Assembly: GCA_026874595.1 (NCBI GenBank)
Contig: CM049312.1
Location: 80,682,929 to 80,746,928 of the forward strand
Reading direction: 5' to 3'
Source: Sipunculus nudus
Taxonomy: Eukaryota > Annelida > Sipuncula > Golfingiida > Sipunculidae
DNA length: 64,000 nucleotides
Part shown: piece by piece, positions 10,782 through 23,332 of the stretch
How the letters are laid out: each line of letters starts with the position of its first letter
How positions within the stretch are numbered: position 1 is the stretch's first letter
Made by a program: the position numbers and the translations under genes
The notes under the pieces: generated by a model
Told to the model about the DNA's origin: nothing
Databases searched by the model: none
What the model saw: only the letters and a program-made list of their open reading frames with translations

Positions 10782-11466
10782 ACATTTCTCAATTTTCTCA
10801 AGGTAAAGTCCTGATCACCAGGTGAGCATGATGTGTACAACTGTGTATCATCTGCATACAAAACATAATCTAAGCTATGTTGTTGTATGAGGTAACCAAG
10901 GGGTTTTGTATACATAGTTAAAAGATAAAAGAACAGGGCCTAAGACAGAACCTTGAGGTACACCAAATATAAAAAAAATGATCCATCCGAAACACTTTCG
11001 TCAATGACAACTGACTGTGTCCTTTCACTGAGGTACGCTTTAATTCAGGCTAGAGCTAAATCTTTGATACCATACATATCTGACAACCTTCAAACAAGAA
11101 TCTTATGATCAGTTTGTATCAAAGACAGCTTAAAAATCAAGCAGGATCAAGACTGTGGCTTGTTGTCTGTCAATACTTCTCAGAATATCGTTTTGAACAC
11201 GCAACAGAGCTGTTTCGGTAGAAGATCCTATACGATAAGCCGACTGCATTCCCCCCCCCCGCGCCCCAAGATTATTCATTTTTATGTAAGAAACAAATTT
11301 TTGTGCAACAACTCTTTCTACTACCTAAGAAACAAATGATAAATTGCTGACTGGTCTATAGTTCTTGAGACATTCAGCATCTAAAGAAAGTTTTTTACAG
11401 TGGTGTTACAAAAACCTCCTCCATATTCAATGAAACCCTACCAGATACGATTGATTTATGAACAAT

Positions 11467-11697
11467 TTATGTGATGATTGGTGAGAGTACAACATGTAAT
11501 TTCTTCACCAACAAAGTTGGAATCAGGTCAAGTTGACATGATTTATTTGCCGACTTACAAATAATCATTCTAACTTCTTCAGTAGGTGGACGAAAAAAAA
11601 CGCAGAGATGGCTTATTAATATTAAGGTCAGGGGACTTAAATTTTGTATACATATTGTGTTGGATAGCTGGAACAGGACAACCTGGAAAATCAGCAA
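11467..11697 (-). pseudogene. CR1-like reverse transcriptase, finger-domain fragment
   Basis: Contains EEVRMIICKSANKSCQLDLIPT, the conserved block preceding RT motif 1 in CR1-like elements (usual KSCxLDPIPTWLLK). It ends at a stop and belongs with the fragment at 10311-10781. Confidence 0.65.
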
Positions 11698-11760
11698 CTT
11701 TATCTAGTTCGTCTTTATCGAGTACGGTATAATTAGTGGCAATGCTGTCTTCATACTGTT

Positions 11761-12660
11761 TTAATGCTGTTCATGAATTTCTGGCTAAAAGGATGTTGAT
11801 GTGACAGTGGGAATCAATCACTGCCATGGATGTGGTGGAGTCATGTAGTTCAAAACTTGACTGGCTGCTCACTAAACTTGAAGACAGATGAGGCAAAATG
11901 AAACCATAGTTAGGAGGACATGTACAGACTGAGTTTTCTGGAAGCTGTCAGTTATGTCTCTACGAGCTGTCAAACAGGACATTCCATTCCTCAGGAGAGA
12001 AATCCTTGTTCTTAGTATAATATCCATTTGCGACAACATGCTACCTTCATTCCTACAAACCGCCTAGATTAAGGGCTGATTGTATAAGCTCAAAAAGGGT
12101 TTTGATGTAATCGAGATAACGTTCATAAATATCTAGGCATGTGTCATCTGCATGTTTCTTCAGAAAGCTGGTGTGGCCTTCTTGGATACGACAGGAAGTG
12201 GAGGGCTGGAACTACCATAAAACTGGTGTATTAGACGAACTAGTGTATAAGACGAGGTGGATTTTTTTGCATACGAAATGGGGTAAAAATTATTTTTAGC
12301 CAATTAAAGTAGGAGACAGGTGGAGACCATTCCGACTGAGGATGTGAAGGTAAGTGAGATGCTTTAATTTGACTTGAGTGTCACTTGGACAAATAAAAAG
12401 ATTGAACATTTTTGTTTCTTGTTGTTGTTTATATCAATATTTGAATGCTAATAATAATATTGTTAATAGGATTAAAAAAAGACAAGACACTTGTTTTCAT
12501 GATTTATTTACAGTGAGCATATGCCCTCAGAAAACAGAAAATTTAACAAGAACATTATTTACAGATGAGAAAGAATGAAAGAGAAATAAGCAGAGGACCA
12601 AATCTTGATTATATTACAGAAATATGGTGGCCATAATTAACAAATATGTTGGGGGGAAAA
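11761..12660. other. No recognisable gene
   Basis: May include decayed 5' parts of the CR1-like element, but I cannot identify an endonuclease block. The plus-strand open stretch 12378-12578 has no motif. Confidence 0.4.
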
Positions 12661-12661
12661 A

Positions 12662-12960
12662 GTCCTAAAATCCCTCGAAGTCGGATTCCTCATCAGAACG
12701 TGCGCCAAACAGCAGGTTCCACTCCTGGGTAAACCGCTGGTCTGTGTCCCAACCACACTCGTCACTCACTGTCTCCACCTGTAGCTCGTTGACATCCTCA
12801 ACAACTGAGTCCTCCCACAGCAGATCATCCTGGCTGCCGTCCATGGCATTAGAGATCCCGCATTTAAAGAAACTTAAGTCGTACCATGTCGGATGGAATT
12901 TGGTCCCAGGCATTCTTGACCCAAGTGGTAACCAAGCCTAAGCTTGGCTTTTTCAAGTTG
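12662..12960 (-). pseudogene. pogo/Tigger-like transposase C-terminus
   Basis: Reads WVKNAWDQIPSDMVRLKF in one frame and FKCGISNAMDGSQDDLLWED in the next, then a run of acidic residues ending SDEESDFEGF and a stop. This is the usual C-terminus of pogo/Tigger/jerky-like DDE transposases (W..AW..IP...V..SFK.CGISNALDG..DDLLWED plus acidic tail). One frame break splits the blocks. The catalytic DDE region upstream is not recognisable, so this is a tail fragment. Confidence 0.65.
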
Positions 12961-13347
12961 CCTCCAGTGGTCTTCTTGGCGAGCCCAGGTACATGCTTTT
13001 TCTGGTGAGAATCTATGTGTTGACATACTAAGCATTTAAGGGCCTATTTCTTCTTCATTTTCTTTTTTTCAAAGATTCAGTTACAGGCAAAGGTTTTGAG
13101 GGTAAGACCGGTTGAGGTAAATCCTCCTCTTAATCTGGTACGAACCAGTCCACGCCAAGCACCATCTCAACAGTTAGGAAAAAGTACTAAGTTGCTACAC
13201 CATCACATAACTCACAGATTCACTATAAAAGACTTTGCCATAGACACATAAACTTTGGTGACATCTTTAAAGGTTGCAAAACAATATCAAAAGTTGTTAA
13301 CATCCACAAAACAACTGATGATCAAGTACATATTCTATGCAGCTGCA

Positions 13348-13635
13348 TTACAGATATCCCACCACAGGTTCTCTGACTTTGGCATGACACTTGTCCCCTA
13401 AACTTAAAATTAAAATAGGCCATGAACCAATAAAAACAGACACAGGCTTGGGCAACTGTATGTTGAAGACATAGAAAGCCTTAAAAAGGCTGTCCATCCC
13501 CACTGCCATTGTGCATGGTTTGACCCCAATTGCTAAGTCTCCTGCCATCACAAGTGGGTCCATGGCTTTATATCTAGTATTTATGGTTGGCTCCTCTGCC
13601 GTTCCTATTTTCACCTTCAATTCATGGACTGCCAA
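13348..13635 (-). pseudogene. Second SAMD3-like C-terminal exon
   Basis: A 95-codon frame containing MDPLVMAGDLAIGVKPCTMA and SLFKAFYVFNIQLPKPVSVF. It has the same layout as the last exon of the fragment at 6473-6787 (a short substrate-like strand region, then F.V.NI..P), and resembles the C-terminal region of the same uncharacterised family, but it is diverged and lies outside the CACTA-like ends. Whether it is part of a live gene cannot be told. Confidence 0.4.
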
Positions 13636-15300
13636 CTATAAAGAGGAACCAGGCTGCAATACATTAATTTAGTATGAGAGAAAACAAGAAATTTTATTTA
13701 TTTAACCAGGCATCATGATAGTTGGTAATATACTGGAAAATATATAATTTTATTATGACATGTTAGGTAAGGCCAAACAAAAATAATGGTTTTAGGAAAA
13801 CTGGTGTGTGAGAAAAAAATATATTGAATAAGCAATCAATATGTTCTGTTAAAATCTAAAGGTTGTTAAAATCCTACATGTCCAGCTATTAGGAAAAGAT
13901 AGATAATACCATTGCAGAAATTATGAAAAATATGGCTGCAGCCTGCCCAGGCTGAAAACAGTTTGAAATCCTGTTGACTAGTACCTTTGATTGTCTGACA
14001 AAAATATCAGTAGAGCTTCGGCCGTCAGACACGGACTCTGGGAATGAAATCCTCATTTATAGAGGAAGTCTTATATATGTGAAATTTGAATCGAATTATT
14101 TAATCCTAACCAGAGTTTGTCCTCTGAAAAGCAAATTGTAATTATGTTTGATCTTAAATGTATAATTTGATAGATGACTTCCTATTGTGATGATTCATAA
14201 ATTTTTCATCCATTTTATTTTTTAGTTATCATGGGGAGCAAATTTGTGGATTTACAGATAGACTGACGGAATGAATTACAAAGGGTGATTACCTTACGGC
14301 ACCCAATTTTTTTGTGGGCTCCTAATTAACAAAATTATCATGATTTCATTGAAGGCAACTCCCATTTCTTCAATAAAGTACTTTAACGCACCTTATGGTA
14401 ACAGAGAGATCAAAAACTTTATGCCAATCCATTTCAAGCAAACTGAAAAAGGAATACAGTATTTTCAGCACAATTTTGGATGTATCACTGGACTTTATAA
14501 TTTATTAAGACCTATTATCTGCCTTTTAGTTTTTTTTGTGTGAGTTCTTTTTCATTATTTCAAACTTTGCTTTCATAACAGATCAAATGAAATTAATATT
14601 TCATGCTTGACTATAAGGAACTTGACTATACATATTTTTTTTCAATTTTATAATAATGAATTGACTTAGGCTGCTTTACTGAATTAAAATTGTTAAATCC
14701 TGAACAATGATTTTCCTTTTCATTGTCATCAATTACACATACGTATTTTTTTTTATTCCTTAGTCACAAAAGTATATACCAATGTGTCATTTTCTGAATA
14801 TCCCACATATTTGGTTCAAAGAAATATGTGATGGTTCAGTAAATATTTTAAGAAGACTGTTGGGGATGTCAAAATTCCTTCTTCTTAAAAATAACAATGC
14901 AATATATATGTTTTAAGGAAAGTACATAAAATGAAAGGGGTAAATCTTGATACATTGTTTTGCAAAGCAATTCTGTCATCAAGTTAGTAAATGTGTATTT
15001 AACATTAATTTGTATAAATCATAAACAAAGGTAATATTCCTTTTACTATAATAAGGGTTCTGTAATGAAAGGTGGTTCTGTTCAAGAGTTATTGTGTCCC
15101 CAGAGTCCCAAAATGTTCTGTGACCAGTTCAGTAAGGTCTTACACACAAACATCTACCAATTGAGCTTCATCCCATTTCTCATCAGACCCCCCCCCCCCC
15201 CCAAAAAAAAAAAAAACATTTATCCAATAGATCAGAGTCACTAACAACCTTACATATGACAAGATTGTGTTAATTGTAAAAAAAAATACAAATGATAGAA
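13636..15300. other. AT-rich, no gene recognised
   Basis: A run of 15 C followed by 14 A lies at 15188-15216. Otherwise nothing beyond AT-rich sequence; the open stretch at 14340-14543 has no motif. Confidence 0.5.
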
Positions 15301-15319
15301 TTTTTGTGCCAGTGGTTGG

Positions 15320-15784
15320 TTAATCTTTGGGTATAGTAAAAGGAAAATAAAATACATTGTCAAACTCATGGGTGAGTCCCCTGGTTGCACCTTGTTTAAG
15401 AGTAATTACTACCATAATATCAGGGTCTTTGGTGTCCTCCATTATATCTGCCTCACTGATTCTCAATGAGATTAATACCCTTAGTCGTTTATATAAAGCA
15501 ATGCACAATTTCTAGGACCTTGGGGAGTGTGCTTTTCACATTTTTTGGGAGGCTTAATGCTTGGCGCTGGTGATACAAGCTCCAGCAAAATTTCAGATTT
15601 TAGCCTTGTATGTGCTGTCAATCTGTGGTGAGGTTTCAGTTGGAAGTGACAGTGTGTGCAGCTCTTTATCTTGTTCCTGGGCAATGTTGTTTGACTTTTC
15701 TTGCAACATCTTGTTCATACAGTGATGAACTAATTTTGTGCAATTGTGTTTCTCTGCATCTGATATGTCGCCAAAAAAAAGCAA
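15320..15784 (-). pseudogene. Coding-looking relic, family unknown
   Basis: Two overlapping minus-strand frames (15784-15593 and 15684-15481) read through each other as one mixed-composition, protein-like stretch with a frame change (KHNCTKLVHHCMNKMLQEK in one, LKSEILLELVSPAPSIKPP in the other), followed by a third open stretch to 15320. I do not recognise it. Composition is less AT-biased than the flanks, which is the reason for listing it. Confidence 0.2.
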
Positions 15785-15944
15785 TGCCCTCAGCTGAAAG
15801 AACTCGGCACTGTATTAAAAGATTTTTAGCTCAGCTGACTAAAAGTCATCCTTTAATTTGTTCGTTGTCAGTCCATCTGTCTGTCGGTCTATCTGTCCGT
15901 CCGAAGATGTGGCACGTTTTGAAACGGTAAGACCTAGGAATCCA

Positions 15945-16905
15945 AAATTCAGCATAATGTTAGATGTACCCAAGATCTCCTACCAAGCCGAAAACTGGGT
16001 CTTTGCGACTTAGTTCCTTTGAGAAATAAGGAAAAACCTCAATTTTTTTATGAAAAAAAACATATTTTCGCACTTCAGGACTGCCTAATGTCAAAACCAC
16101 TCATCTATTTTCCTCATATTTACCATAAATATTCCACTACATAGTGCCTATGTACATGCCCAAAATTAGGTCTGTATTATATAATTTAAAAAAAGTTATG
16201 GGCTTAAACATAATGTATTTTGTAAACACAAAACATGTTAATGCTAAGGATTTTTTTTCTAGTAATATAACATTAATTAATCAAAAGTAAATAGTGTACC
16301 CAAAATTAGATCAAAATCTTAAAAAAAAAATTTTAAATATTAGTAAAAATAAAAAATTGGTACCTTAAATTTTGCCCAACATTGACCATGGCACCTTTTT
16401 TTCTTGTATGTACATTTGATATAATTTTCACAGCCCGTTTACATGTGATTTAATCTGATGAATTTTTAAATTTGAAAGTTTAAGCTTAAAAAATAGTGTA
16501 GCTATTGAAGTTTTTTAGAGGCCTTAATGTATTTGTATTTTCTAGCGTCATGGCCCCATTTTTGTTCACTACAGCTTCGCGTGGTAATCCAAAAATTAAA
16601 AAAAATGTTAGATGTCCCTAAGATCTCCTTCCAAGCCACAAACTGGGTGTCTGCGATCGTTTTCCAAAGAGAAATTAAGGAAAACCTCAATTTTTTAATA
16701 AAATCATTTTTACGCTTCAGGAATACCTAATATCAATACCACTCACTTTTTTTCTTCATATTTTCCATAAATAATTGTCTATATATATATCCTATGTACA
16801 TGCCCAAAATTAGGTCAGTACTATATAATTTAAAAAAGTTATGGGCCCAAACATATTCACTTTTTAAATTTTGCCCAACTTTGACCACGGCACGTTTTTT
16901 TCTTG
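15945..16905 (+). repeat. Diverged direct repeat pair inside element A
   Basis: The unit starting ATGTTAGATGTACCCAAGAT at about 15955 recurs at about 16605 in diverged form, and both run through TACATGCCCAAAATTAGGTC and TTGCCCAAC-TTGACCA blocks (16372 and 16869). The second copy is internally shorter. Confidence 0.75.
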
Positions 16906-17563
16906 TTTTATATATATCTGTGTAAGGATGTCGGTATTTGGAGAATTTATCAGAAGTGTCCTAGCCTGAGGCCTGCACTGCCAGATGTAGCTCTTTAAGA
17001 TTCGGATCATGTCTCAGAAAAATTACATCAACCAGCCAAAGTACAATGATCATTTTACAATTTGCCTACCATGATATATTCCACCAAGAGATGATGATTG
17101 AAATGTGACAGAAATTTAGCTTGTAAATATTGTCACAAAATTTGAAAGTTACAAAGTGAAGAAGGTTTTATATAAATATGATCTTATTGTCATGGTGACA
17201 TTGTGTCTCTCATGAGTTACTGACTTCACTTTGGTAGTTTCATTGTTTTAGACACAGCAACCTGTCCATATGGCCATATATTTAACTTTTGAAAACTGAA
17301 TTACCTTCACACATTATTTCTTTATGAAATGATACTTTTATATAACACTTACTGTAGGCCCATTTTTTCCCTTGGTGCATCACTAAATGGTTTCAGGTCA
17401 AAGGTTTCATTTATTACACAGTGCATATGCAATAGCTCATGTCCATTATTTTATAATTTACAGTTTCATTTTAGAAGGGCCATTTTCTCTTAGCTTTTGA
17501 AATGGTAATATACATGAAAAACCAAAAGAAATTAAATATTTTGCAGTAACTATTTTCCAAAAT

Positions 17564-17597
17564 TCAGCTGAGCGATGTGACCCATGGGTCCCTTGTT
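17564..17597 (+). repeat. Dispersed element terminus, copy 2
   Basis: CAGCTGAGCGATG then TGACCCATGGGTCCCTTGTT; end of element A. Confidence 0.75.
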
Positions 17598-17600
17598 TCA

Positions 17601-18300
17601 GCTTCCCCTTTGTAATTAGCCATGTTTTGGAATGCTCTCATTTTTGCAAGTTTGGGGATGAGCGACTTGCATTTCATGTAAACTTACAGCATAATTTCTT
17701 CATGTGCGAGTGATTTTCTTTTGTGTCCAATGCAGCTTTCCTGAACAATCTCTGTTGGGGTGTTAATGCTGTATCTACCTGTGGTGCAAGGACCTCCTAC
17801 ACAAAACTGAGACTATTCCAAGGAAAGTCAGACAACGGAAATTTTTCAAGTACTGGAATCTGTTTATCTGTTCTTGGATCACTGAAGGCCTTCTTCTTAA
17901 GGGAGGTTGCTGTATCACCCATTTGGCTCCTCTGCAGAAAATGAAACTTCCACATCAAATTCCGTTTGAACAAGCTGCTGATAATATCTTATTAACTCCA
18001 GTGTGAGCAAGGCCGCATTGTTAAATTGAACGACTTCAGTTAGATGTTTATGACAATCGGCGGTATCATTGTGATTCAGGACTTGCAAACCAGCTTATTT
18101 TGAGGCTGGGCCTATGGCAACGCCCATTTAGTCTGTCTCTGCTATTACACAACCACTTGCACACACCTGTAATCATTCTTTTTCCAGCTGTATTAATTTG
18201 CCCCAAAATTAACAATTGGTACTGCTGCAAGGCATTCTACAAATACACTATGTTGGCCAATGCGTCAGGCCTGTGACAGCATGTAGCAGGAACATTCCCG
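17601..18300. other. No gene recognised
   Basis: Follows the end of element A and leads into the 330-bp tandem array. The open stretch 17723-17944 shows no motif. Confidence 0.4.
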
Positions 18301-18329
18301 GTACATTGCTGGAACATTCCTGAAGGGTC

Positions 18330-19999
18330 AAAATTACCATGCAAATTAGTGTTGCGGGTACGTTCCAACAGTATCTTGAGTTGCAGGGAGGCCCATGAAA
18401 AGTCTCCTTTGAAACCTGAAATTAGGTCTGTGACACCCATATTTTCTGAGCTATGGAGCTCAGAAGTTCCCCCCAGAATAATTGAAAATTTGATACAAAA
18501 GCTGCATTAACTGAAGAACTAATGTATTGACACCATGATTCTTGCATGGATGTTGATCATGAATGTTTCATCAGTTTGTGGACACTGTTGGCACCACCTG
18601 TATTTTTTTTTAATTTCTTTCTCTATTTTTAAGACCTTAAAGGATACAGCCATCTGCACAAATCATAAACACTGGACCTAGAATCTTCTATCTTGACATG
18701 CAGGGAGGCCCGTAAAAAGTCTCTCGGAAACTTAAAATTAGGTCTCTGTTACCCAAAACCACTGAGCTATGGGGCTTTGAAGTATCCCCAATAATAATGG
18801 AAAATATGATACAAAAGCTCCAGTATCTGAACAACTGATTCATTGGTCACCATTTTTCTTTGCATGCACATTCATCATGGAGTGTTTCATCACTTCTGCA
18901 GACTGGTGGCGCCAGCTGTTTTTTTTTTTCGCATTTTTGTTCTCTGTTTTCGAGGTCAAAGATGTGGTCATCCGTTAACAGGGCTCAAATCGTAAGCATA
19001 TAACCTAGAATCTTCTTACTTGACATGCTTTAAGGTCCATGATAAGTCTCCTTAGAAACCTAAAATTAGGTCTTTGTTACCCAAACCTCTGAGCTGTGGG
19101 GCTTTGAAGCATCCCCCAGAATAACAGAAAATTTGATACAAAAGCCCAAGAAGCTAAACAACTAATGCATTGATCACCATGGTTTTTTCCACTGATATTG
19201 ATCAAGGAGTGTTTCATCAGTTTCTGCACAGTTGTTTTGCCATCTGTATTGTTTTTCAATTTTTACGATTTCTTTCGTTATTTTTTAGACCTTTACAGAT
19301 GTGATCATCAGTTAACAGGGCACAAATCTTTATTACTGGACCTAAAAACTTGTATCTCGACATGCTGGGAGGCCCATAAAAAGTTTCCTTGGAAGCCTAA
19401 AATAAGGTCTCTGTCACCTTTATTGTCTGAAAATGGGGCTCAGAAGTACCCCGAAGAATAATGGAAAATTTTATACAAAGCTCCAGTATCTGAACAACTA
19501 ATGCTTTGATCACCATGATACTCTGCATGGATGTTCTTCATTGAATGTTCCATCAGTTTGTGTAGACTGATGGTGCCAACTGTATATTTTTCGAATTTTT
19601 ACAATATTTTTCTATTTCTGGAGACCTTAAAAGATGCTGTCATCTGAAAACAGGGCATATATCATGACTGAACCTAGAATCTTACAATTTGACATCCTTG
19701 AAGGTCCATGAACAGTCTACTCACAAACTTGGAATTTTAGGTGTCTTAACTATATTTACCAACTTATGCGGCATGTTTTAGCACCCCAGAAATAATGCAA
19801 AATACACAAAAATTGCAAGATTCCTCAGGAATGGGGGAAGGGTTTGTCATAATATTTGTCGTGCTTGTGCGTCTTAAAGAACTTAACTTAATTTGCATGA
19901 ATAATGATGCCATCTACATTATCTTAATCAGTCCTCTATGTAAGGACATATTGGCAACATGTCTATCAGCTGAGTGTCATGACCCATGGGTCACTTGTT
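18330..19999 (+). repeat. 330-bp tandem array, five units, ending in the dispersed terminus
   Basis: The anchor GGGAGGCCCATGAAAAGTCT or a variant occurs near 18388, 18706, 19030, 19369 and 19700, i.e. every 318-337 bases. Each unit also has GATACAAAAGC, a TGATCATGA-like word, a GTGGYGCCACCTG-like word and a poly(T)/ATTTTT stretch. A single copy of the same unit sits inside the element at 22006-23335 (about 22090-22340). The array runs into the CAGCTGAG...CATGGGTCACTTGTT terminus at 19966-19999, so it is the expanded interior of a member of that element family. Confidence 0.75.
19966..19999 (+). repeat. Dispersed element terminus, copy 3
   Basis: CAGCTGAGTGTCATGACCCA then TGGGTCACTTGTT; end of the 330-bp array. 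Confidence 0.75.
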
Positions 20000-20300
20000 A
20001 TGTATGTGCAATACTGTTTGTTTTGTGCTTTCCCTCCATTAAGATTCAATGATTTACCTTGCTGTTTTTAAAAATTCCCTCATCTTACATGAGTGTCCCG
20101 ACAATCTGCATGCCATTAATTAATTTTATTCAAAGGATGAGGTTGTTGGTGTTTTTGTCAGTAGGGCAGACTTAAGTATTTGCCCTGTTGGTTGCAGGAG
20201 GACGACTTCTTGCTCAATAGCTGCAGAAGGACTGGAAACCACCTCTGCATGAGCCAAAGTGATGCAATCAAGATCACTCCTGCCTTGAACTGGTGAACTT
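20000..20300. other. Spacer before hAT relic
   Basis: No coding signal; lies 3' of the hAT stop codon on the minus strand and may be its 3' untranslated part. Confidence 0.35.
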
Positions 20301-20801
20301 TTAACCCTCCATAGTTATACGAAGGAGGTGGCCTAACATTTCATGGCTGAGACTGGATCTCCTGTCAGACCTCACACGCTTCATGGCTGAAAAACCACGT
20401 TCAGAGCAAGCTGTGCTTATTGTGAAATCCATGTGGATTTCCAATAAAACTTGAAAATTTAGAAACTGGTCAGCCTCAGCTATGCTACTTTGCAACAAAC
20501 ATTGCCTTAAGGTTTGTGGCCTGACATGCATGAAATACCTGAAAACCATGACTTTTAAAGTGGCCATTCTGGCTCCATCCACTGAAAAACCATTTACAAA
20601 TTTAAGTAAATCCTTGAAGTGATTCAGGAAAACACTGATGTCTTGTTGGCCAAATGATGCAAAATCCCCGATTGGGGCATCTTTTTCTGGCCTATTAACA
20701 GTATTGAAAATGTTCTGAGACGCTTTCAACACTCCCTTCTCAAGATTCCCAAATCTTAAAGTAAATAAAGTCTGTCTATCAACTGATCCCGATGGCCTCA
20801 A
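20301..20801 (-). pseudogene. hAT transposase, C-terminal dimerisation domain
   Basis: 166 codons, ending with FQVLLEIHMDFTISTACSER then GFSAMKRVRSDRRSSLSHEM and a stop soon after. This is the hAT-family dimerisation block (usual S..CERGFS.MNRIKTD.R..L....L..L). Nearest in style to the ZMYM6/ZNF862-type hAT proteins of animals. A minus-strand continuation upstream to about 21200 holds more of the protein in broken frames (VVVDGRKFLRSRFKG, ALKLEMEDLIKEF), so the copy is decayed at its 5' side. hAT transposases cut and paste DNA with 8-bp duplications; ends are not identified here. Confidence 0.75.
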
Positions 20802-21250
20802 AAGGACTCTACATCTTTGCTGTGACAGGTCAGCAAAATTCCTTGATAAGATCTTCCATCTCCAGTTTCAATGCTTTCAATAAAACTTGCAAGCTTTGGG
20901 CCAGGGTGGATCTGCAATAGATATGTAAACAAAGTCTCAGAATTGAATACACATTAAACCCAATTGCAGCTATATTGTCATAACATTCATGCATTGTGTC
21001 CCCAGTATTGTCAGAAAAGTATTGTCAATGTATCCTGTACTGATATGTCCCTGCTTGCGCAAGGTAGAGAAAAAAGGCTTAAATAGTTTTGTAAATATGC
21101 GACTTCATTTGGTAATGGAGTGAACTGATGTAAAGATCCCTTGAATCTAGATCTAAGAAACTTTCTACCATCCACAACCACAGGCACAGAATAATATGCA
21201 TCCTCTTAAGTCTGTTGATGCCATATAGCAGTTTCGTCTAACCAGAGTCA
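20802..21250 (-). pseudogene. hAT transposase, central fragments
   Basis: Minus-strand pieces in shifted frames, including VPVVVDGRKFLRSRFKGSLH, HECYDNIAAIGFNVYSIL and LLKALKLEMEDLIKEF, read toward the C-terminal domain next door. The catalytic residues cannot be placed. Confidence 0.45.
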
Positions 21251-22005
21251 GCATTGTCTGGAATGTCTCCATCTTGGCAGGCGAGCACTACTGACACTTG
21301 TTTATCTTAATCAAGATCGTTTAGAGAAAAGTAAACTGCTGTGTCAAGAGGCGGGTTGTACTAGCTTCTTGACATCCTGAAATACAAAGGAACTGTAAAA
21401 TTGTCCATGGTATAACAATGATATAACAGTATATAATATTTTTATCTGGGAAACGGACAAGTAAACGTTTTAAGCGTCCCCCCCCCACCACCACCCACCC
21501 CCCCCCCCCCAAAAAAAAACCTCGGCAAAGAGTGATTGGACAGGCCTGTATTCGAACAATATTATGACTAAGAAAAATGTTTCTCTTTAACGCAAATCTA
21601 CGATCTGTTTCTAGTTTCAACTTCTCGGAAGACAACCCACTCTATCCTACTTAACATGCAACATCGAAGGTAAAGTTTATTCTGATTCCGGACACCAGTT
21701 GTAATATAACATTAACATCAAACAATATCATCGGTTTACAGGTCCTGTTTCGACAGGTCGGTAGTTCATGATACAGTCTCTAAATATGGTTGGCTGGATA
21801 TACTGGAAGGTTGAAGGCAAAGAATAAGTACACACTTTATCACATTCTACACTGGCAGATCAAGCCTCAATATTTCTATTAAAAGTGTCTTTACATAATC
21901 GTTATAAATGTTCTTGTTTATCATTCAAAGGTGTTCGTGTTTGCAGTCATAAAATAAAAGTTTGGCTTTCTTCTAATATGTAGAGATTATTAAATTTAAT
22001 ATCAA
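21251..22005. other. No gene; poly(C) tract
   Basis: A C-rich tract interrupted by A (21478-21510) followed by A9. The minus-strand open stretch over it is glycine-rich only because of this tract. Confidence 0.5.
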
Positions 22006-22566
22006 TTTTTAGCTAAGCTGACTTTAAGTCAACTGAGGTATAAGTATGGCTCTTTGTCCGTCATCCGTCTGGCCGTCCGTTCGCTGATCCTAGAAGCCTG
22101 TAACTAAAAAGCTAGGGAGGTCCTAAAAAAAAATCTCCTTGGAAACCTGAAGGCCACTGCAACCTATATTCTCCGAGCTATTGGGCTTGTAAGTAATCCC
22201 AAGAATAATAAAAAAAATTGATACAAAACCTCCAATATCCAATCTTGATAATTAATGCATGGATTGTCATGAATCTTGATTGTATATTACCCATGACTAT
22301 TTTTGTCAGTTTGTCAGTGGCGCCACCTGTTTTTTTTTTCTTATTTTTAGGAATATTTTTCTATTTATTTTACAATAAAATGACAACACTCATTTCAGTT
22401 TCTCAGCTGTGATTCCATCGTGTGTCCCAAAACCTGGTTTGTTTATTGATAACAAACAAATTTGTTTCCAGATGATAACTCCAGGTTCGATTGACATATG
22501 GATTTCAAACATGACTTAGCCATGGTCCACCACTAAATAAAAAACCTGTATGATTTTTTGGCCATG

Positions 22567-22585
22567 AGGTCAAAGGTCAAGGTCA
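22567..22585 (+). promoter_or_regulatory. AGGTCA triplet (DR1 plus DR0)
   Basis: Three perfect AGGTCA half-sites in a row: the first two are separated by one base (a DR1), the third abuts the second. DR1 is a consensus binding site for RXR/HNF4-type nuclear receptors. It lies inside a repetitive element, so binding is possible but unproven. Confidence 0.35.
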
Positions 22586-23297
22586 CAAGACTCACTTATT
22601 TAAAAAGATTATGGCTGCATTTTAGCCAAGCTGTTCATCTTAAACTTTTCATCTTGCACAATTAGCTGACTTGCCAGTATGAGGAGAGCATAAACGAATT
22701 TGGGATCACAAGGTTAAGGGAAAGGTCACAGGGGCCATTTGTTTACAAATTAGTTTCCAGATGATAACTCCAGTTTAGTTTGACATATTGGCTTCAAACT
22801 TAACTTATATATGGCTCGTCACTAAAGAAAGAACCCTGTCAATTTCGGTTAAGTTCACAGGGCCAATCCATTCACAAATTAGTTTAGGAATGATAATTAT
22901 GCTTTGGTTAAACAGATTGGCTTCAAATTTGATTTAGTAATAACCCACCACAATAATTAAGTAAAAAACATTTTGATTTTCAGAGTCCAGCGGTCAAAGG
23001 TGAAGGTCACAGGATCCACATCTTTAAAATGATTGCGGATGCACTGTTAATCAAACTTTTCATCCCAAACTTTCCATCTGTCACACATGGCTTACTTGCC
23101 TTAAGTGGTAGAAATGTGGTAACCCTGTCAGAGGTTAAGGTCACTGGACCCACTTTTTTTAAAGATTGTTACAATAATATAAATGCTGCAAGTTCAAGGA
23201 TAATAAGTTCTTAGATATTTTGGTCACAAGGTCATTGGTAAAGGTCACACGACCATCATTCTGAAATATTTCTTTAAAAATATCTTTATTGACAAAT

Positions 23298-23332
23298 TCA
23301 GCTGAGCGTCGAGACCCCTGGGTCCCTAGTTA
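23298..23332 (+). repeat. Dispersed element terminus, copy 4
   Basis: CAGCTGAGCGTCGAGACCCC then TGGGTCCCTAGTT; end of element B. Confidence 0.75.

Larger units (their letters stand above)
9779..11760 (-). mobile_element. CR1-like LINE, 3' part, decayed
   Basis: The minus strand carries reverse-transcriptase blocks in shifted frames: PPTEEVRMIICKSANKSCQLD (11560 region), a YRPVSNLSFVSKVVE-like block near 11350, a degenerate catalytic region near 10850, then the long frame 10781-10311. It ends in a 3' tail of TATGCGCCTTGAGCAGG and an (ATT)n microsatellite at 9780-9813. That tail is typical of CR1/L2-type elements, which end in short tandem repeats rather than poly(A). The endonuclease part is missing or unreadable, as expected for 5' truncation. 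Confidence 0.7.
15823..17600 (+). mobile_element. Non-autonomous element with CAGCTGA-type ends, copy A
   Basis: Starts TTTTTAGCTCAGCTGACTA, followed by a CTGTCTGTCGGTCTATCTG-like pyrimidine/G stretch, and ends with CAGCTGAGCGATG then TGACCCATGGGTCCCTTGTT. The inner GCTCAGCTGA of the start is inverted at the end. A second element at 22006-23335 has the same start and end. No protein is encoded. Internally it contains two copies of a several-hundred-base unit. Confidence 0.6.
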
